64,000 nt of DNA. Origin: Falsiroseomonas tokyonensis. GTDB taxonomy: Bacteria; Pseudomonadota; Alphaproteobacteria; Acetobacterales; Acetobacteraceae. The stretch lies in contig NZ_JAFNJS010000007.1 in NCBI RefSeq assembly GCF_019024325.1, forward strand, positions 186,001 through 250,000. The letters are read 5' to 3'. This document shows, piece by piece, positions 37,971 to 46,822 of this stretch. The number at the start of each line of letters is the position of its first letter. Positions within the stretch are counted from its first letter, which is position 1. The position numbers were made by a program, and so were the translations under genes. Under the pieces are notes generated by a model. The model saw only the letters and a list, made by a program, of their open reading frames with translations. It did not search any database and was not told the origin of the DNA.

Positions 37971-38530
37971 TCATCCCGCCAGACCGAGCTCCCGCATCCG
38001 CTTCCACAGCGTGGTCCGCGAAATGCCGAGCAGCCGTTCGGCCTCGCCGCGGCTGCCGCCGGCGCGCCGCAGCGCATCCTGCACGGCGCCCCGCGTCGCC
38101 TCGCCGACCACGCTGTCCATCAGCCCCGCCTCGGCGCCAGGGGCTTCCATCTGCGGCGCGAGATCCAGCTCCGGGAACAGCGCGCCGGCGCCCCGGTGAA
38201 GGCGCCGCGCTCATGGCCGAAGAAGGTGCTCTCGGCCAGGTCGCGCGGGATGGCGGCGCAGTCCACGGCGGCGGAGGCGGTGCTGCGCAAGGCGGCGCGC
38301 GTCGACGTGCCGGTGGTGCTGACCGGCGAGACCGGCGCAGGCAAGGAAGTGGCCGCGCGCTTCCTGCACGAGGCCTCGCCACCTCGCCGAACGCGGTCAT
38401 GAAGAAGGCCGGCAGCGCGCCGGGGTCGTCCACCAGGCGGCGATCGACCTCCTCGCCCGACATGTCGGGCCGGCGGATGTCGCTGACCACGGCATTGGGG
38501 CGCAGCGACCGCTCACGCCGGCGAATATCG
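37971..38530 (-). pseudogene. Scrambled NtrC-family (sigma54 activator) response regulator
   Basis: Pieces of one receiver-AAA-Fis regulator remain. Reading the minus strand: a receiver piece ([20 protein letters not shown] ... [10 protein letters not shown], about 38390-38500); a Walker A piece ([20 protein letters not shown]) at about 38268-38385 that is on the plus strand, so inverted; then [20 protein letters not shown] and GAFTGA (about 38190-38267); then, after loss of most of the AAA domain, the linker and the Fis helix-turn-helix (RLLGISRTTLWKRMRELGLA) to the stop at 37971. No intact product is possible. Confidence 0.8.
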
Positions 38531-38591
38531 GCGGGGTGGGGTGTTCAGCAGCGTGAACAAAATGGGCCTGGCGCCCGACGCAATCTGCATC

Positions 38592-40907
38592 CTAGGGCGC
38601 CAGCACCTGGCGCCACACCGCCTGCGCCTGGATTCCGTCCCAGCCGTACAGCATCGGCACCATCGCCGTGCCGGCCCAGACCGGGTGCTGGTCCGCGTAA
38701 TGCGGGCTGCCCGGATGGCCGGAGGTGCCATGGAAGACCGACCAGCGGCTGTTCTCCCACGCCCCCACATCGAAGGCATAGCGCGCCAGCGCGCCATAGC
38801 CTGCGGCATTGCCGCCGGCAGCGAAGAAGCCGGTGGCCAGCACCGTGTCCATGTCGCCGCCGATCGGCAGGGAAGGCGGGTCCAGCAGCGCCGCCCAGTC
38901 CGGGAACAGTGGCGACAGCGGGTGGGTCAGGCGCGGGCGATGCACCTCGCCCCAGGGGCACGCGCCGGCCGCCTCCGGCGCCGCGCTGCGCAGCGCCTCG
39001 GCCAGGGCCTCGGGCCAGCTCATGCCGTCCAGCAGGCTGGCATCGTCCGCCCGCAGCAGGGTCGGCAGGGTCCACCAGAGCTGGTTGGTGGGCGGCACGC
39101 CGGGGCTGACGGACAGCATCGGGTGGCCGGCCAGGGCGCCAAGGCCGCTGCGCTCCACCAAGATCGCCGTCAGCGCGCGGCGGAAGGCGACATAGGCGGC
39201 GGGCGCGCTGGAATCCGCCGCCATGCGCCCGTCCCAATCCAGCAGGCACTGGCGCAGCGCGGCGGCCTCCGGCTCCGCGGGGGCGGGCAGGGCGGCGAGC
39301 TTGGCGCGGAACAGCAGCGCGTTCAGCGACAGCGTGTCGCCATGCAGGCTGGCCGCCCCCTCCACGCTGCGGGCTTCCGGCGCCGCGCGCAGCCGGTCCA
39401 GCACGCGCTGGGCGCGGTAGGGCGGGTGGCAATCGGTGCAGAGGTAGTCCGGCCCGTCATCCGCCGCGACGCGATTGTTGGCGGTGACGATCAGCCCCTC
39501 CGCCGGGTCCATGACGCGGGGCATCGCCTCATGCGCGATCATGCCCTGCCAATCGGCGCTGGCCTGCCAGCCGGGCACCGGCAGCCAGCCATTTGTGCGC
39601 GGCCGGCGCGGGACCAGGGCCCGGATCTGGTGGCCGATATGTCCCCCGAGATCGCCGGCCACCAGGTTGTGGTCGATCAGCCCCCAGCCGCGCGTCGCCT
39701 CGAACAGCGCCTCCACGCTGCCCGCGCGCAGCATGCGGGGCAGGCAGTCGAAGGACAGGTCGGTTTCGGCGAACTGCACGGAACGCAGGGCGAGCGCGGT
39801 GCCGCTGGCCGGGTCGCCGGCGATGACCGGGCCGTGGTGGGTCTCCACCACGTCGAAGTCCCGTGAAGCGCCGCCGCGGATCGCGATACGGTCGACCCGC
39901 CGCTGCACCGACACCCAGCCAATCGGGCCGAGCGCATTCCGCGCGCCCGCGTCGAATCGCTCGACGAAGACGTCGTGGATGTCGACGAAGGCATGGGTGA
40001 CGCAGTAGGCCACCTGGCCGTTATGGGCGAAATGCGGGAAGCCCGGCACGCCCGGCACCGTCAGCCCCACCACGTCGAAATCGGCGCAGGCGAGGTGGCC
40101 TTGCGCGTACATGTTCGGGATCTCGAAGACGCGGTGCGGGTCGCCGGCCACCACCGGGCGGCCGGTCGCGGATTGCGCCGGGGCCACCGCCCAGTTGTTG
40201 CTGCCGCCGCCCGTCGCATCCGGCGGCGCGCCGCCCAGCAGCGCCTCGATCGCCGGGCGCAGCGCGGCCAGGTCCGCCGCCAGCCGCTGCGCCTCCGCCC
40301 CCGGCGGCACCAGCAGCAGGTCCTGGCCGGCATCGTCATAGCGCAGCTTGGCCGCCTGCTCGGCCCCCACCAGCGGCAGCGCCGCGGCGCGCCACAGCTT
40401 GAACCAGATGGAGCCCATCAGCAGGCCGAGGCGGCGCATGACCGCGATCGCGTGCCAGCCCTCCCAGCGTTCCGGTACCGCCCGCAGCAGCGTATATTCG
40501 ATGGGCAGGGGCGCGCCGGAGTCTAGGAAGGCGTTCACGCCCGCCGCATAGGCCTCCAGCATCGCCTGCGCCTCCGCCCCCAGCGCGGCGTAGTCGCGCC
40601 GGCTGGCGGCCTCCACGCCCAGGCGACGGGCCAGGATATCGCCCTCCGCCGCCGCGCCGCCCAGCCATTCGGCGCTGCGGCCCAAAGCACGGCGGCGGTT
40701 CAGCTCCATTTGGAACAGCCGGTCCTGCGCATGGACGAAGCCCTGGGCGCGGAAGGCGTCCTGTGCGCCGCCCTCGGTGCGGATATGCGGGATGCCCCAG
40801 CGGTCGCGCAGCACCGTGGCGGGCTGGCCCAGCCCGGGCAGGGGCAGCGTGCCGTCCAGCGGCGGCAGGGCGGCGCGCAGCGCCTCATATCCTGGGGTGG
40901 GCGGCAT
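38592..40907 (-). CDS. Penicillin acylase family (S45 Ntn-hydrolase) protein
   Basis: A 771-residue Ntn-hydrolase precursor that should cut itself before Ser236 in GGGSNNWAVAP to expose the nucleophile. The N-terminal part has VLRDRWGIPHIRT and QGFVHAQDRLFQMELNRR; the later THAFVDIHDVFVERF and ETHHGPVIAG blocks also fit. Members cleave amide bonds of beta-lactams, acyl-homoserine lactones or other acylated amines. No signal peptide is visible, unlike most family members, so it may act in the cytoplasm. It is divergent from gntR over a GATATATC palindrome. Confidence 0.92.
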   Translation of the reverse strand: MPPTPGYEALRAALPPLDGTLPLPGLGQPATVLRDRWGIPHIRTEGGAQDAFRAQGFVHAQDRLFQMELNRRRALGRSAEWLGGAAAEGDILARRLGVEAASRRDYAALGAEAQAMLEAYAAGVNAFLDSGAPLPIEYTLLRAVPERWEGWHAIAVMRRLGLLMGSIWFKLWRAAALPLVGAEQAAKLRYDDAGQDLLLVPPGAEAQRLAADLAALRPAIEALLGGAPPDATGGGSNNWAVAPAQSATGRPVVAGDPHRVFEIPNMYAQGHLACADFDVVGLTVPGVPGFPHFAHNGQVAYCVTHAFVDIHDVFVERFDAGARNALGPIGWVSVQRRVDRIAIRGGASRDFDVVETHHGPVIAGDPASGTALALRSVQFAETDLSFDCLPRMLRAGSVEALFEATRGWGLIDHNLVAGDLGGHIGHQIRALVPRRPRTNGWLPVPGWQASADWQGMIAHEAMPRVMDPAEGLIVTANNRVAADDGPDYLCTDCHPPYRAQRVLDRLRAAPEARSVEGAASLHGDTLSLNALLFRAKLAALPAPAEPEAAALRQCLLDWDGRMAADSSAPAAYVAFRRALTAILVERSGLGALAGHPMLSVSPGVPPTNQLWWTLPTLLRADDASLLDGMSWPEALAEALRSAAPEAAGACPWGEVHRPRLTHPLSPLFPDWAALLDPPSLPIGGDMDTVLATGFFAAGGNAAGYGALARYAFDVGAWENSRWSVFHGTSGHPGSPHYADQHPVWAGTAMVPMLYGWDGIQAQAVWRQVLAP

Positions 40908-40946
40908 CAGCGGTCCCTCCTGCGCGGTCGGGATTGCCGCGGGGTG

Positions 40947-40954
40947 GATATATC
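40947..40954. promoter_or_regulatory. GATATATC palindrome, copy 1
   Basis: An 8-base palindrome in an AT-rich spacer (GGATATATCAAATACTAT) between the divergent acylase-like gene and gntR. The same octamer occurs in two other divergent spacers of this region (45549 and 48299), so it is a candidate binding site of the local GntR regulator. Confidence 0.6.
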
Positions 40955-40969
40955 AAATACTATGGAGCG

Positions 40970-41695
40970 ATGAGCGCAAGCGTGCCCCCCTCCGATGACA
41001 TCGCCTTCCTCTCCCCCGTGGGGCGGGAGAATCTGACCGGCCGCGTCTATGGCGAATTGCGCAATGCGCTGATGGAAGGCCGCATGCGGCCTGGCCAGCG
41101 GCTGAAGATCCGTGAATTGGCGCAGCAGCTCGGCACCTCCGAAACCCCGGTGCGGGAGGCGGTGATGCAGCTGGTTCGGGAACGCGCGCTGCGCATGGAA
41201 CAGGCCAAGGCCATAACGGTCGCCGGCCTGACGCTGGCGCAGTATCAGGAACTGCGCTTGGTGCGCGCCGCGCTGGAAGGCCTGGCCGCGGAGGCCGCCG
41301 CCCGCCACATCACGCCCGCCGAGATCCGCACGCTGGAGCGCAGCCATGCCGAGCTGGTCCGTGCCGAGGCGGCCGGGGAGGCGGCGCCCGCCATCCGCGC
41401 CAATTGGCGCTTCCACCACGGCCTGTACCGCGCCGCCGCCATGCCGGAACTGCTGGCGGTGATCGAGGGCATCTGGCTGCGCAACGGCCCGATGCTGACC
41501 TATCTCTACCCCGACGCCCGCCCGACCTATCCCGGCCGCCATCGCCACCTGGACATATTGGACGGCCTGCGCGCGCGGGACGCAGCGGCCACGCGGGCCG
41601 CGGTGCAGGCGGATATGGAGGAAGGCGGCGCCGGCCTGGTGCGCCACCTGGCTGCGATGGAAAAGGCCGCCCAGAGCAAGGGAAAAGCCGCGTGA
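40970..41695 (+). CDS. GntR-family regulator (FCD type)
   Basis: A 241-residue regulator: winged helix with ELRNALMEGRMRPGQRLKIR and LGTSETPVREAVMQLVRERA, then an all-helical FCD ligand domain (NWRFHHGLYRAA). FCD regulators bind acid-type metabolites, often with a metal. ATG at 40970 follows TATGGAGCG. Its stop overlaps the GTG start of the dehydrogenase gene (GTGA), so the regulator and the fused E1 are co-expressed. It is the likely reader of the GATATATC sites. Confidence 0.92.
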   Translation: MSASVPPSDDIAFLSPVGRENLTGRVYGELRNALMEGRMRPGQRLKIRELAQQLGTSETPVREAVMQLVRERALRMEQAKAITVAGLTLAQYQELRLVRAALEGLAAEAAARHITPAEIRTLERSHAELVRAEAAGEAAPAIRANWRFHHGLYRAAAMPELLAVIEGIWLRNGPMLTYLYPDARPTYPGRHRHLDILDGLRARDAAATRAAVQADMEEGGAGLVRHLAAMEKAAQSKGKAA

Positions 41696-43851
41696 AGCTC
41701 AGCCCCATTGCCACCGCGACCCCCTGGTTCCGCCTGGAGGTCGAGGAAGCCGACTGGGCGGCGGAGGACCCGGCCGACCTCGCCCGCTGGATGGAACAGC
41801 TGCTGCTGATCCGCCGCTTCGAGGAGAAGATCCTCGAGCTGCACGGCGCCGGGCTGATCCATGGCCCCGCCCATGCCTCGATCGGGCAGGAGGGCGGCGC
41901 GGTGGGCGCGCTTTCGGTGCTCGGCACCGAGGACAAAATCAACGGCACGCATCGCGCGCATCACCAGATCCTGGCCAAGCTGCTGAACGCCGCGACGCCG
42001 GCGGGCTACGACCCGCGCCGTGATTCTGTGCCGGATGCCGCGCAGGACCATGTGCGGCGGACCATGGCGGAGATCATGGGGCTGGCGCAGGGCTACAATG
42101 GCGGCCGCGGTGGCTCCATGCATATGCGGATCGCGGAGGCCGGCGTGGTCGGCTCCTCCGCCATCATCGGCGGCAATGTGCCGCATGCGGTGGGCTATGG
42201 CCTGGCCGACAAGGTGCTGGGCCGGGAAAACATCTCGGTGGCCTTCTTCGGCGATGGCACGCTGATGGCGGGGCAGACGCTGGAGGCGATCAACCTGGCG
42301 GCGCTCTACCGGCTGCCGGTGGTGTTCTTCCTGGAGAACAATTTCTACGCCGTCTCCACCCATGTGCAGGACCAGACACGGGAGACGCGGCTGACGACGC
42401 GCGGCGCCATGTTCGGCGTGCCCTCGGTCGAATGCGACGGCATGGATGTGCTGGCGGTGCGGCGCGCGATGCAATGGGCGCGTGACCAGATTGCGGAAAC
42501 CGGCGGCCCGGTCTTCGTGGAGGCGATCTGCTACCGCTTCCTGCACCAGTCCGGCCCGATGCTCGGCAGCCAGTTCGGCTATCGCGACAAGGCGGAGGAG
42601 GAGCTTTGGCGCGCCCGCGATCCCGTCACCACGCTGCCGGCCGTCCTGGACCGGCTGGGCGTGCTGGATGCCGAGGGCCTGGCGCGACTGGAGGCGCGGG
42701 TGCGCGCGGTAGTGGACCAGGCCGCGGAGGCGCTGGTGGAAACCCCGCCCGGCGCCAATGCGCCGCAGCTGCGCGACGGCCTGCTGCCGGAGGTGACCGA
42801 TCTTGAACGCGGCATCCGCGGCGATCTGTCGGAACTGCGCGGGCTGAAGGCGCAGGAAGCGAGCGCCGCGGTGCCGGCGCAGCCGATGAAGTATATCGAC
42901 GCCATTGCCGCCACCCTGCTGCACAATATGGAGCGCGATCCGCGCATCGTGCTGATCGGCGAGGATATCCACCGGCTGCGCGGCGGCGTCTCCGGCTCCG
43001 CCAAGGGGGTGATGGAGAAATTCCCCGAACGCGTCTTCGCCACGCCGATCTGCGAAAATGGTTTCACGGGCATGGCGCTAGGGGCCGCGCTCTGCGGGCT
43101 GCGGCCGGTGGTGGACATCATGTTCGGCGACTTCACCATCGTCGCCGCCGACCAGATGTTCAACGGCATCGGCAAATTCGCGCATATGTTCGGCGGCGGC
43201 TTCGGCATTCCGCTGGTGGTGCGGGCCCGCGTGTCACCGGCGGCGGGCTATGGGTCGCAGCATTCCATGGACCCGTCCGGGCTGTTCGCCGCCTATCCCG
43301 GCTGGCGCATCCTGCATCCCTCCACGCCGCATGACTACGTGGGGCTGATGAATGCGGCGCTGGCCTGCGAGGATCCGGTGCTGATGATCGAGCATCAGGG
43401 CCTGTTCCAGACCAGCGGGCCGGTGCCGCAGGACCTCGACTACATCGTGAATTTCGGCAAGGCGCGGGTTGTTCGCCACGGCACGGCCTGCACTGTGCTG
43501 ACCTATGGCGCCATGGTGCCGGAGACGGAGGCGGCGGTGGCGGAGACCGGCATCGATGCCGAAATCCTCGACCTGCGCTGCCTGGATCTCGAGGGCATGG
43601 ACTGGCCCGCCATCGAGGCCAGCATCAAGCGCACCAACCGGGTGCTGATCGCGGAGCAGACGGCGCATGGCACCGCGCATGGCGCGCGCTGGGTGGATGA
43701 GATCCAGCGCCGCTGCTTCGACTGGCTGGATGCGGAGATCGCGCGCGTGCATGGCAGCCGGGCGGCGCCGGTCGTCTCCCGCCCGCTGAATGCGGCGGCG
43801 CTGGCGGATGCGGCGACGGTGGCGGAGGGGCTGCGAAGGTTGATGCGGTAG
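41692..43851 (+). CDS. Fused 2-oxoacid dehydrogenase E1 alpha-beta
   Basis: A 719-residue thiamine-diphosphate enzyme with alpha and beta halves in one chain. The alpha part (about 30-350) has HASIGQEGGAVGAL, the NGGRGGSMHM block and the ThDP motif FFGDGTLMAGQTLEAINLAA ... ENN; the beta part (about 395-719) begins KYIDAIAATLLHNMERDPRI and has CENGFTGMALGAALCGLRPV. Such fusions decarboxylate pyruvate- or acetoin-like or branched oxoacids. No E2 or E3 gene is present in the window. Start is GTG, coupled to gntR. Confidence 0.92.
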   Translation: MKLSPIATATPWFRLEVEEADWAAEDPADLARWMEQLLLIRRFEEKILELHGAGLIHGPAHASIGQEGGAVGALSVLGTEDKINGTHRAHHQILAKLLNAATPAGYDPRRDSVPDAAQDHVRRTMAEIMGLAQGYNGGRGGSMHMRIAEAGVVGSSAIIGGNVPHAVGYGLADKVLGRENISVAFFGDGTLMAGQTLEAINLAALYRLPVVFFLENNFYAVSTHVQDQTRETRLTTRGAMFGVPSVECDGMDVLAVRRAMQWARDQIAETGGPVFVEAICYRFLHQSGPMLGSQFGYRDKAEEELWRARDPVTTLPAVLDRLGVLDAEGLARLEARVRAVVDQAAEALVETPPGANAPQLRDGLLPEVTDLERGIRGDLSELRGLKAQEASAAVPAQPMKYIDAIAATLLHNMERDPRIVLIGEDIHRLRGGVSGSAKGVMEKFPERVFATPICENGFTGMALGAALCGLRPVVDIMFGDFTIVAADQMFNGIGKFAHMFGGGFGIPLVVRARVSPAAGYGSQHSMDPSGLFAAYPGWRILHPSTPHDYVGLMNAALACEDPVLMIEHQGLFQTSGPVPQDLDYIVNFGKARVVRHGTACTVLTYGAMVPETEAAVAETGIDAEILDLRCLDLEGMDWPAIEASIKRTNRVLIAEQTAHGTAHGARWVDEIQRRCFDWLDAEIARVHGSRAAPVVSRPLNAAALADAATVAEGLRRLMR

Positions 43852-43856
43852 GCGCG

Positions 43857-43979
43857 CCCTCTCCCCCCGACGGGGGGGGTTGGACGCATGCGTCCAACGA
43901 GGGGTGAGGGGGGTCTTGCGTGTGCTGCGTCTGCGCAGCCCCCCTCACCCAACCCTCTCCCCCCTGCGGGTGGAGAGGG
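43857..43979. repeat. Composite palindromic intergenic repeat
   Basis: Between two convergent genes lies a dense repeat: the 12-mer CCCTCTCCCCCC occurs twice (43857 and 43953), GTTGGACGCATGCGTCCAAC (43879-43898) is a perfect 20-base palindrome, GGGTGAGGGGGG (43902) pairs with CCCCCCTCACCC (43939), and GGAGAGGG (43972) can pair with either CCCTCTCC. It resembles dispersed REP/BIME-like elements of GC-rich proteobacteria and could end transcription from both sides. Confidence 0.75.
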
Positions 43980-43991
43980 CTCTTGGCCGCC

Positions 43992-45488
43992 TCAGCCCCC
44001 GCGTAGCCCCTGCACGCGGATCAGCCCGTCCGGGATCAGGCGCAGGCCGCTCACCGCTGCGGTGGTGCCGAAGAAGCTCTGCGGGTGCCACAGGTAGATA
44101 TAGGGGCGGTCGCGCAGCAGCACCTGCATGGCGCGGCCATAGGCGGCCAGGCGCGCGGCCGGATCCACGCTGGTGCGGCCCTCGCGCAGCGCCGCATCGG
44201 CCTGCTCGCTGCAATAGCGGCCGCCGTTCAGGCTCTGGCCACAGGCGTTGAAGCCCCACAGATTGCCGTCGACATCGGTGCGGCCGGACCAGGCGATGAT
44301 CAGCGCCTCAAAATCGCCGGCGGTCCAGGCGCGCAGCAGTGTCGCCACCTCGATCACCTGGATCTCCAGCGCGATCCCGGCCTCCGCCGCCATCGCCTGG
44401 ATCACCTCCGCCGCCTGGATGTATTCGGTGGTATTGGGGACGGAGAACTTGACCCGTACCCGTTCCTGCCCCGCCTCCCGCAGCAGCGCACGCGCCCGGG
44501 CCAGGTCGCGGGCCGGCACCGGCAGGGCGGCGATGTGGTGCGGGTGGCCGGGCGGGGTGGATTGGTTGCCGGGGCGGTACAGCCCCTCGAAGGCCACCTG
44601 GTTCAGCGCATTGCGGTCGATCGCCAGTTCCAGCGCCTGCCGCACACGCGGATCCTGGCCGAGCGGGTTCTGGGCGCCGGCGCCATGCGCGACATTGATG
44701 GCGATATAGACGGAGGCGAGCGACGGCCCCTCCAGCAGCCGCACCCTCCGGTCTTGCCGGAGCGTTCCGACATCCGAGGGGTTCACCCGCTCGATCACAT
44801 CCAGCGTGCCGGAGCGGAGATTGGCGGCGCGCACGGTGGTATCCGGGATGGGGCGATAGACCACCCGGTCGAAGTGCAGCGCGCCGGCGTTCCAATAGCC
44901 CGGGAAACGCTCCAGCTCGATGCGGTCCTGCGGCACGCGGCGCGTCAGGCGATAGGGGCCGGCGCAGGCGGGCTCCTTCTGGAAATCGGCGCCCAGCACA
45001 TCGGCCTGGCGCGGCGAGACCAGCATGCCGGCGCGATCCGACAGCGCGGCCAGCAGCGGCGCGAAGGGCTCCGACAGGCGGATGCGGATCTGCATCGGCC
45101 CGGCTTCCTCCACCGCCGTCACCGGCCCGAGCTCCCCACGCCGCGTGGAGCCCTGGGCGGAGATGTGGCGGTTCAGCCCGGCGACGGCGGCGGCCGCATC
45201 CAGCGCCACGCCGTCATGGAAGGTGACGCCCGGCCGCAGCGTCAGCAGCAGCGCGCGGCCGCCTTCCTGCCATTCCCAGGCAGTGGCGAGCTGCGGCACC
45301 AGCGCGCCCTGCTCATCCACCTCGATCAGCTTGTCGCACATCGCCATGAAGACCTGCCGCGCCGCCACGCTGCGCGACAGCGTCGGGTCCAGCACATCGG
45401 GGTCCGAGGCGATGCCGATGCGCAGCGTCTGCGCGTGGGCGTGCCCGGCCAAGGTCAGGCCAAGGAGGGCGGCGAAAAGGGCTCGCAT
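43992..45488 (-). CDS. ABC transporter substrate-binding protein, family 5
   Basis: A 498-residue exported binding protein of the DppA/OppA class: signal peptide of about 19 residues ending AHAQ, then LRIGIASDPDVLDPTLSRSV and the signature LLLTLRPGVTFHDGVALDAA. It faces away from the aminotransferase gene over a spacer with the GATATATC palindrome. It is one of three such proteins around a single Dpp-type transporter encoded at 51538-55224. Confidence 0.9.
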   Translation of the reverse strand: MRALFAALLGLTLAGHAHAQTLRIGIASDPDVLDPTLSRSVAARQVFMAMCDKLIEVDEQGALVPQLATAWEWQEGGRALLLTLRPGVTFHDGVALDAAAAVAGLNRHISAQGSTRRGELGPVTAVEEAGPMQIRIRLSEPFAPLLAALSDRAGMLVSPRQADVLGADFQKEPACAGPYRLTRRVPQDRIELERFPGYWNAGALHFDRVVYRPIPDTTVRAANLRSGTLDVIERVNPSDVGTLRQDRRVRLLEGPSLASVYIAINVAHGAGAQNPLGQDPRVRQALELAIDRNALNQVAFEGLYRPGNQSTPPGHPHHIAALPVPARDLARARALLREAGQERVRVKFSVPNTTEYIQAAEVIQAMAAEAGIALEIQVIEVATLLRAWTAGDFEALIIAWSGRTDVDGNLWGFNACGQSLNGGRYCSEQADAALREGRTSVDPAARLAAYGRAMQVLLRDRPYIYLWHPQSFFGTTAAVSGLRLIPDGLIRVQGLRGG

Positions 45489-45548
45489 GCGATCTGCTCC
45501 GTTTCTGCACCGGCATCCTTGAATCGTTTTCGCGCACTGTCACCATAT

Positions 45549-45556
45549 GATATATC
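45549..45556. promoter_or_regulatory. GATATATC palindrome, copy 2
   Basis: CCATATGATATATCGACC lies in the spacer between the divergent binding-protein and aminotransferase genes, 25 bases before the aminotransferase start. The core octamer is identical to those at 40947 and 48299. Confidence 0.6.
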
Positions 45557-45580
45557 GACCCTGAGCCGATGGAGCCCCGG

Positions 45581-46822
45581 ATGCCCGATTCCTATCCCGC
45601 CAATCTCAGCCGCGACGCGGCGCTGCGCGAGCGTGCCGGGCGGGTGATCCCCGGCGGCCTCTGGGGCCACCTCAATGCCGCCAGGCTGCCCGCGGGCTAC
45701 CCGCAATACTACAACCGCGCCGAGGGCTGCCGGCTCTGGGATGTGGATGGGCGGGAGGTGGTGGATTTCATGTCCTCCTGGGGCCCGATCGTGCTCGGCC
45801 ACCACGACCCGGTGGTGGAGGAAGCGGCACGGCGCCAGGCGCAGCTGGGCGATTGCATGAATGGCCCGGCGCCGGTGCTGGTGGAGCTTGCGGAGCGGCT
45901 GGTCGCCACCATCCGGCATGCCGCATGGTGCCTGCTGGCCAAGAACGGCACGGATGCCACCACTGCCTGCGTCACCATCGCCCGCGCCGGCACGCGCCGC
46001 CGCAAGGTGCTGGTGGCGCGCGGGTCCTATCACGGCGCGGTGCCATGGTGCTCGCCCTCCACCGCCGGCGTCACGGCCGAGGATCGCGCGCATCTTGTGG
46101 CCTACGACTACAACGACGTGGCTTCGGTGCAGGCGGCGGCGGAGATGGCGAAGGGTGACCTGGCCGGTATCCTCGTCACCGCCTTCCGGCACGACATGTC
46201 CCGCACGCTGGAATTGCCCGACCCCGCCTTCGCGCAGGCGCTGCGCGCCGTCTGCGACGAGACAGGAGCGGCGCTGATCCTGGATGATGTGCGCGCCGGC
46301 TTCCGGCTGGATCTCGGCGGGTCGTGGGAGACGGTGGGCGTGCGGCCGGACCTCGCCGCCTACAGCAAGGCGATCGCCAATGGCCATCCGCTGGCCGCCG
46401 TGACCGGCGGCGAATGGCTGCGCCGCGCGGCGACGGAGGTCTTCACCACCGGCTCCTTCTGGTGTGGCGCCGTGCCCATGGCCGCCGCGCTGGCGACGCT
46501 GGAGGAATTGGCGCGCATCGACGGCCCGGCGCGGATGCGCGAAATGGGCCAGCGGCTGCGCGACGGCCTTGCCGCCGGTGCGCAGCGGCATGGCCTGCGC
46601 ATCATCCAGTCCGGCCCGCCGCAGATGCCGCTGCTGCAATTCGCAGGCGATGCCGATTTCCGCCTCGGCGAGGCCTTCTGCGCCGCGGCGCTGGCGGCGG
46701 GCGCCTATTTCCACCCGCGCCACAACATGTTCCTCAATTGCGCCCATGACGCCGCGGCGGTGGATCGTGGGCTGGAGGCGGCGGAGGCCGGCTTCGCCGC
46801 CGTGGCACGCCTGTCAGGCTGA
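45581..46822 (+). CDS. Class III aminotransferase
   Basis: A 413-residue PLP enzyme of aminotransferase class III, nearest in form to glutamate-1-semialdehyde aminomutase-like proteins (NLSRDAALRERAGRVIPGGL, LWDVDGREVVDFMSSWGPIV, AKNGTDATTACVTIARA). Lys263 in AAYSKAIANGHPLAAVTG should bind PLP and Asp236 in ILDDVRAGF the pyridine nitrogen. The ATG at 45581 has GGAG 6 bases upstream and is preferred to one 12 bases earlier. The amino donor and acceptor are unknown. Its end overlaps the convergent amidase gene by 9 bases. Confidence 0.88.
   Translation: MPDSYPANLSRDAALRERAGRVIPGGLWGHLNAARLPAGYPQYYNRAEGCRLWDVDGREVVDFMSSWGPIVLGHHDPVVEEAARRQAQLGDCMNGPAPVLVELAERLVATIRHAAWCLLAKNGTDATTACVTIARAGTRRRKVLVARGSYHGAVPWCSPSTAGVTAEDRAHLVAYDYNDVASVQAAAEMAKGDLAGILVTAFRHDMSRTLELPDPAFAQALRAVCDETGAALILDDVRAGFRLDLGGSWETVGVRPDLAAYSKAIANGHPLAAVTGGEWLRRAATEVFTTGSFWCGAVPMAAALATLEELARIDGPARMREMGQRLRDGLAAGAQRHGLRIIQSGPPQMPLLQFAGDADFRLGEAFCAAALAAGAYFHPRHNMFLNCAHDAAAVDRGLEAAEAGFAAVARLSG

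Noticed and set aside
38196-38402. A separate small plus-strand ATPase gene with a Walker A motif
   Set aside because: It holds only the Walker A piece of an NtrC-type AAA domain whose other pieces are on the minus strand on both sides, so it is better explained as an inverted fragment of one pseudogene.
38541-39866. A 441-codon plus-strand frame
   Set aside because: It is antisense to the penicillin-acylase-like gene, with Arg/Gln/His-rich composition and no motif.
45581-46822. Glutamate-1-semialdehyde aminomutase (hemL) for tetrapyrrole synthesis
   Set aside because: Alphaproteobacteria normally make aminolevulinate with ALA synthase, the gene lies in a catabolic region far from the bch genes, and the block ILDDVRAGF differs from the usual DEV form.
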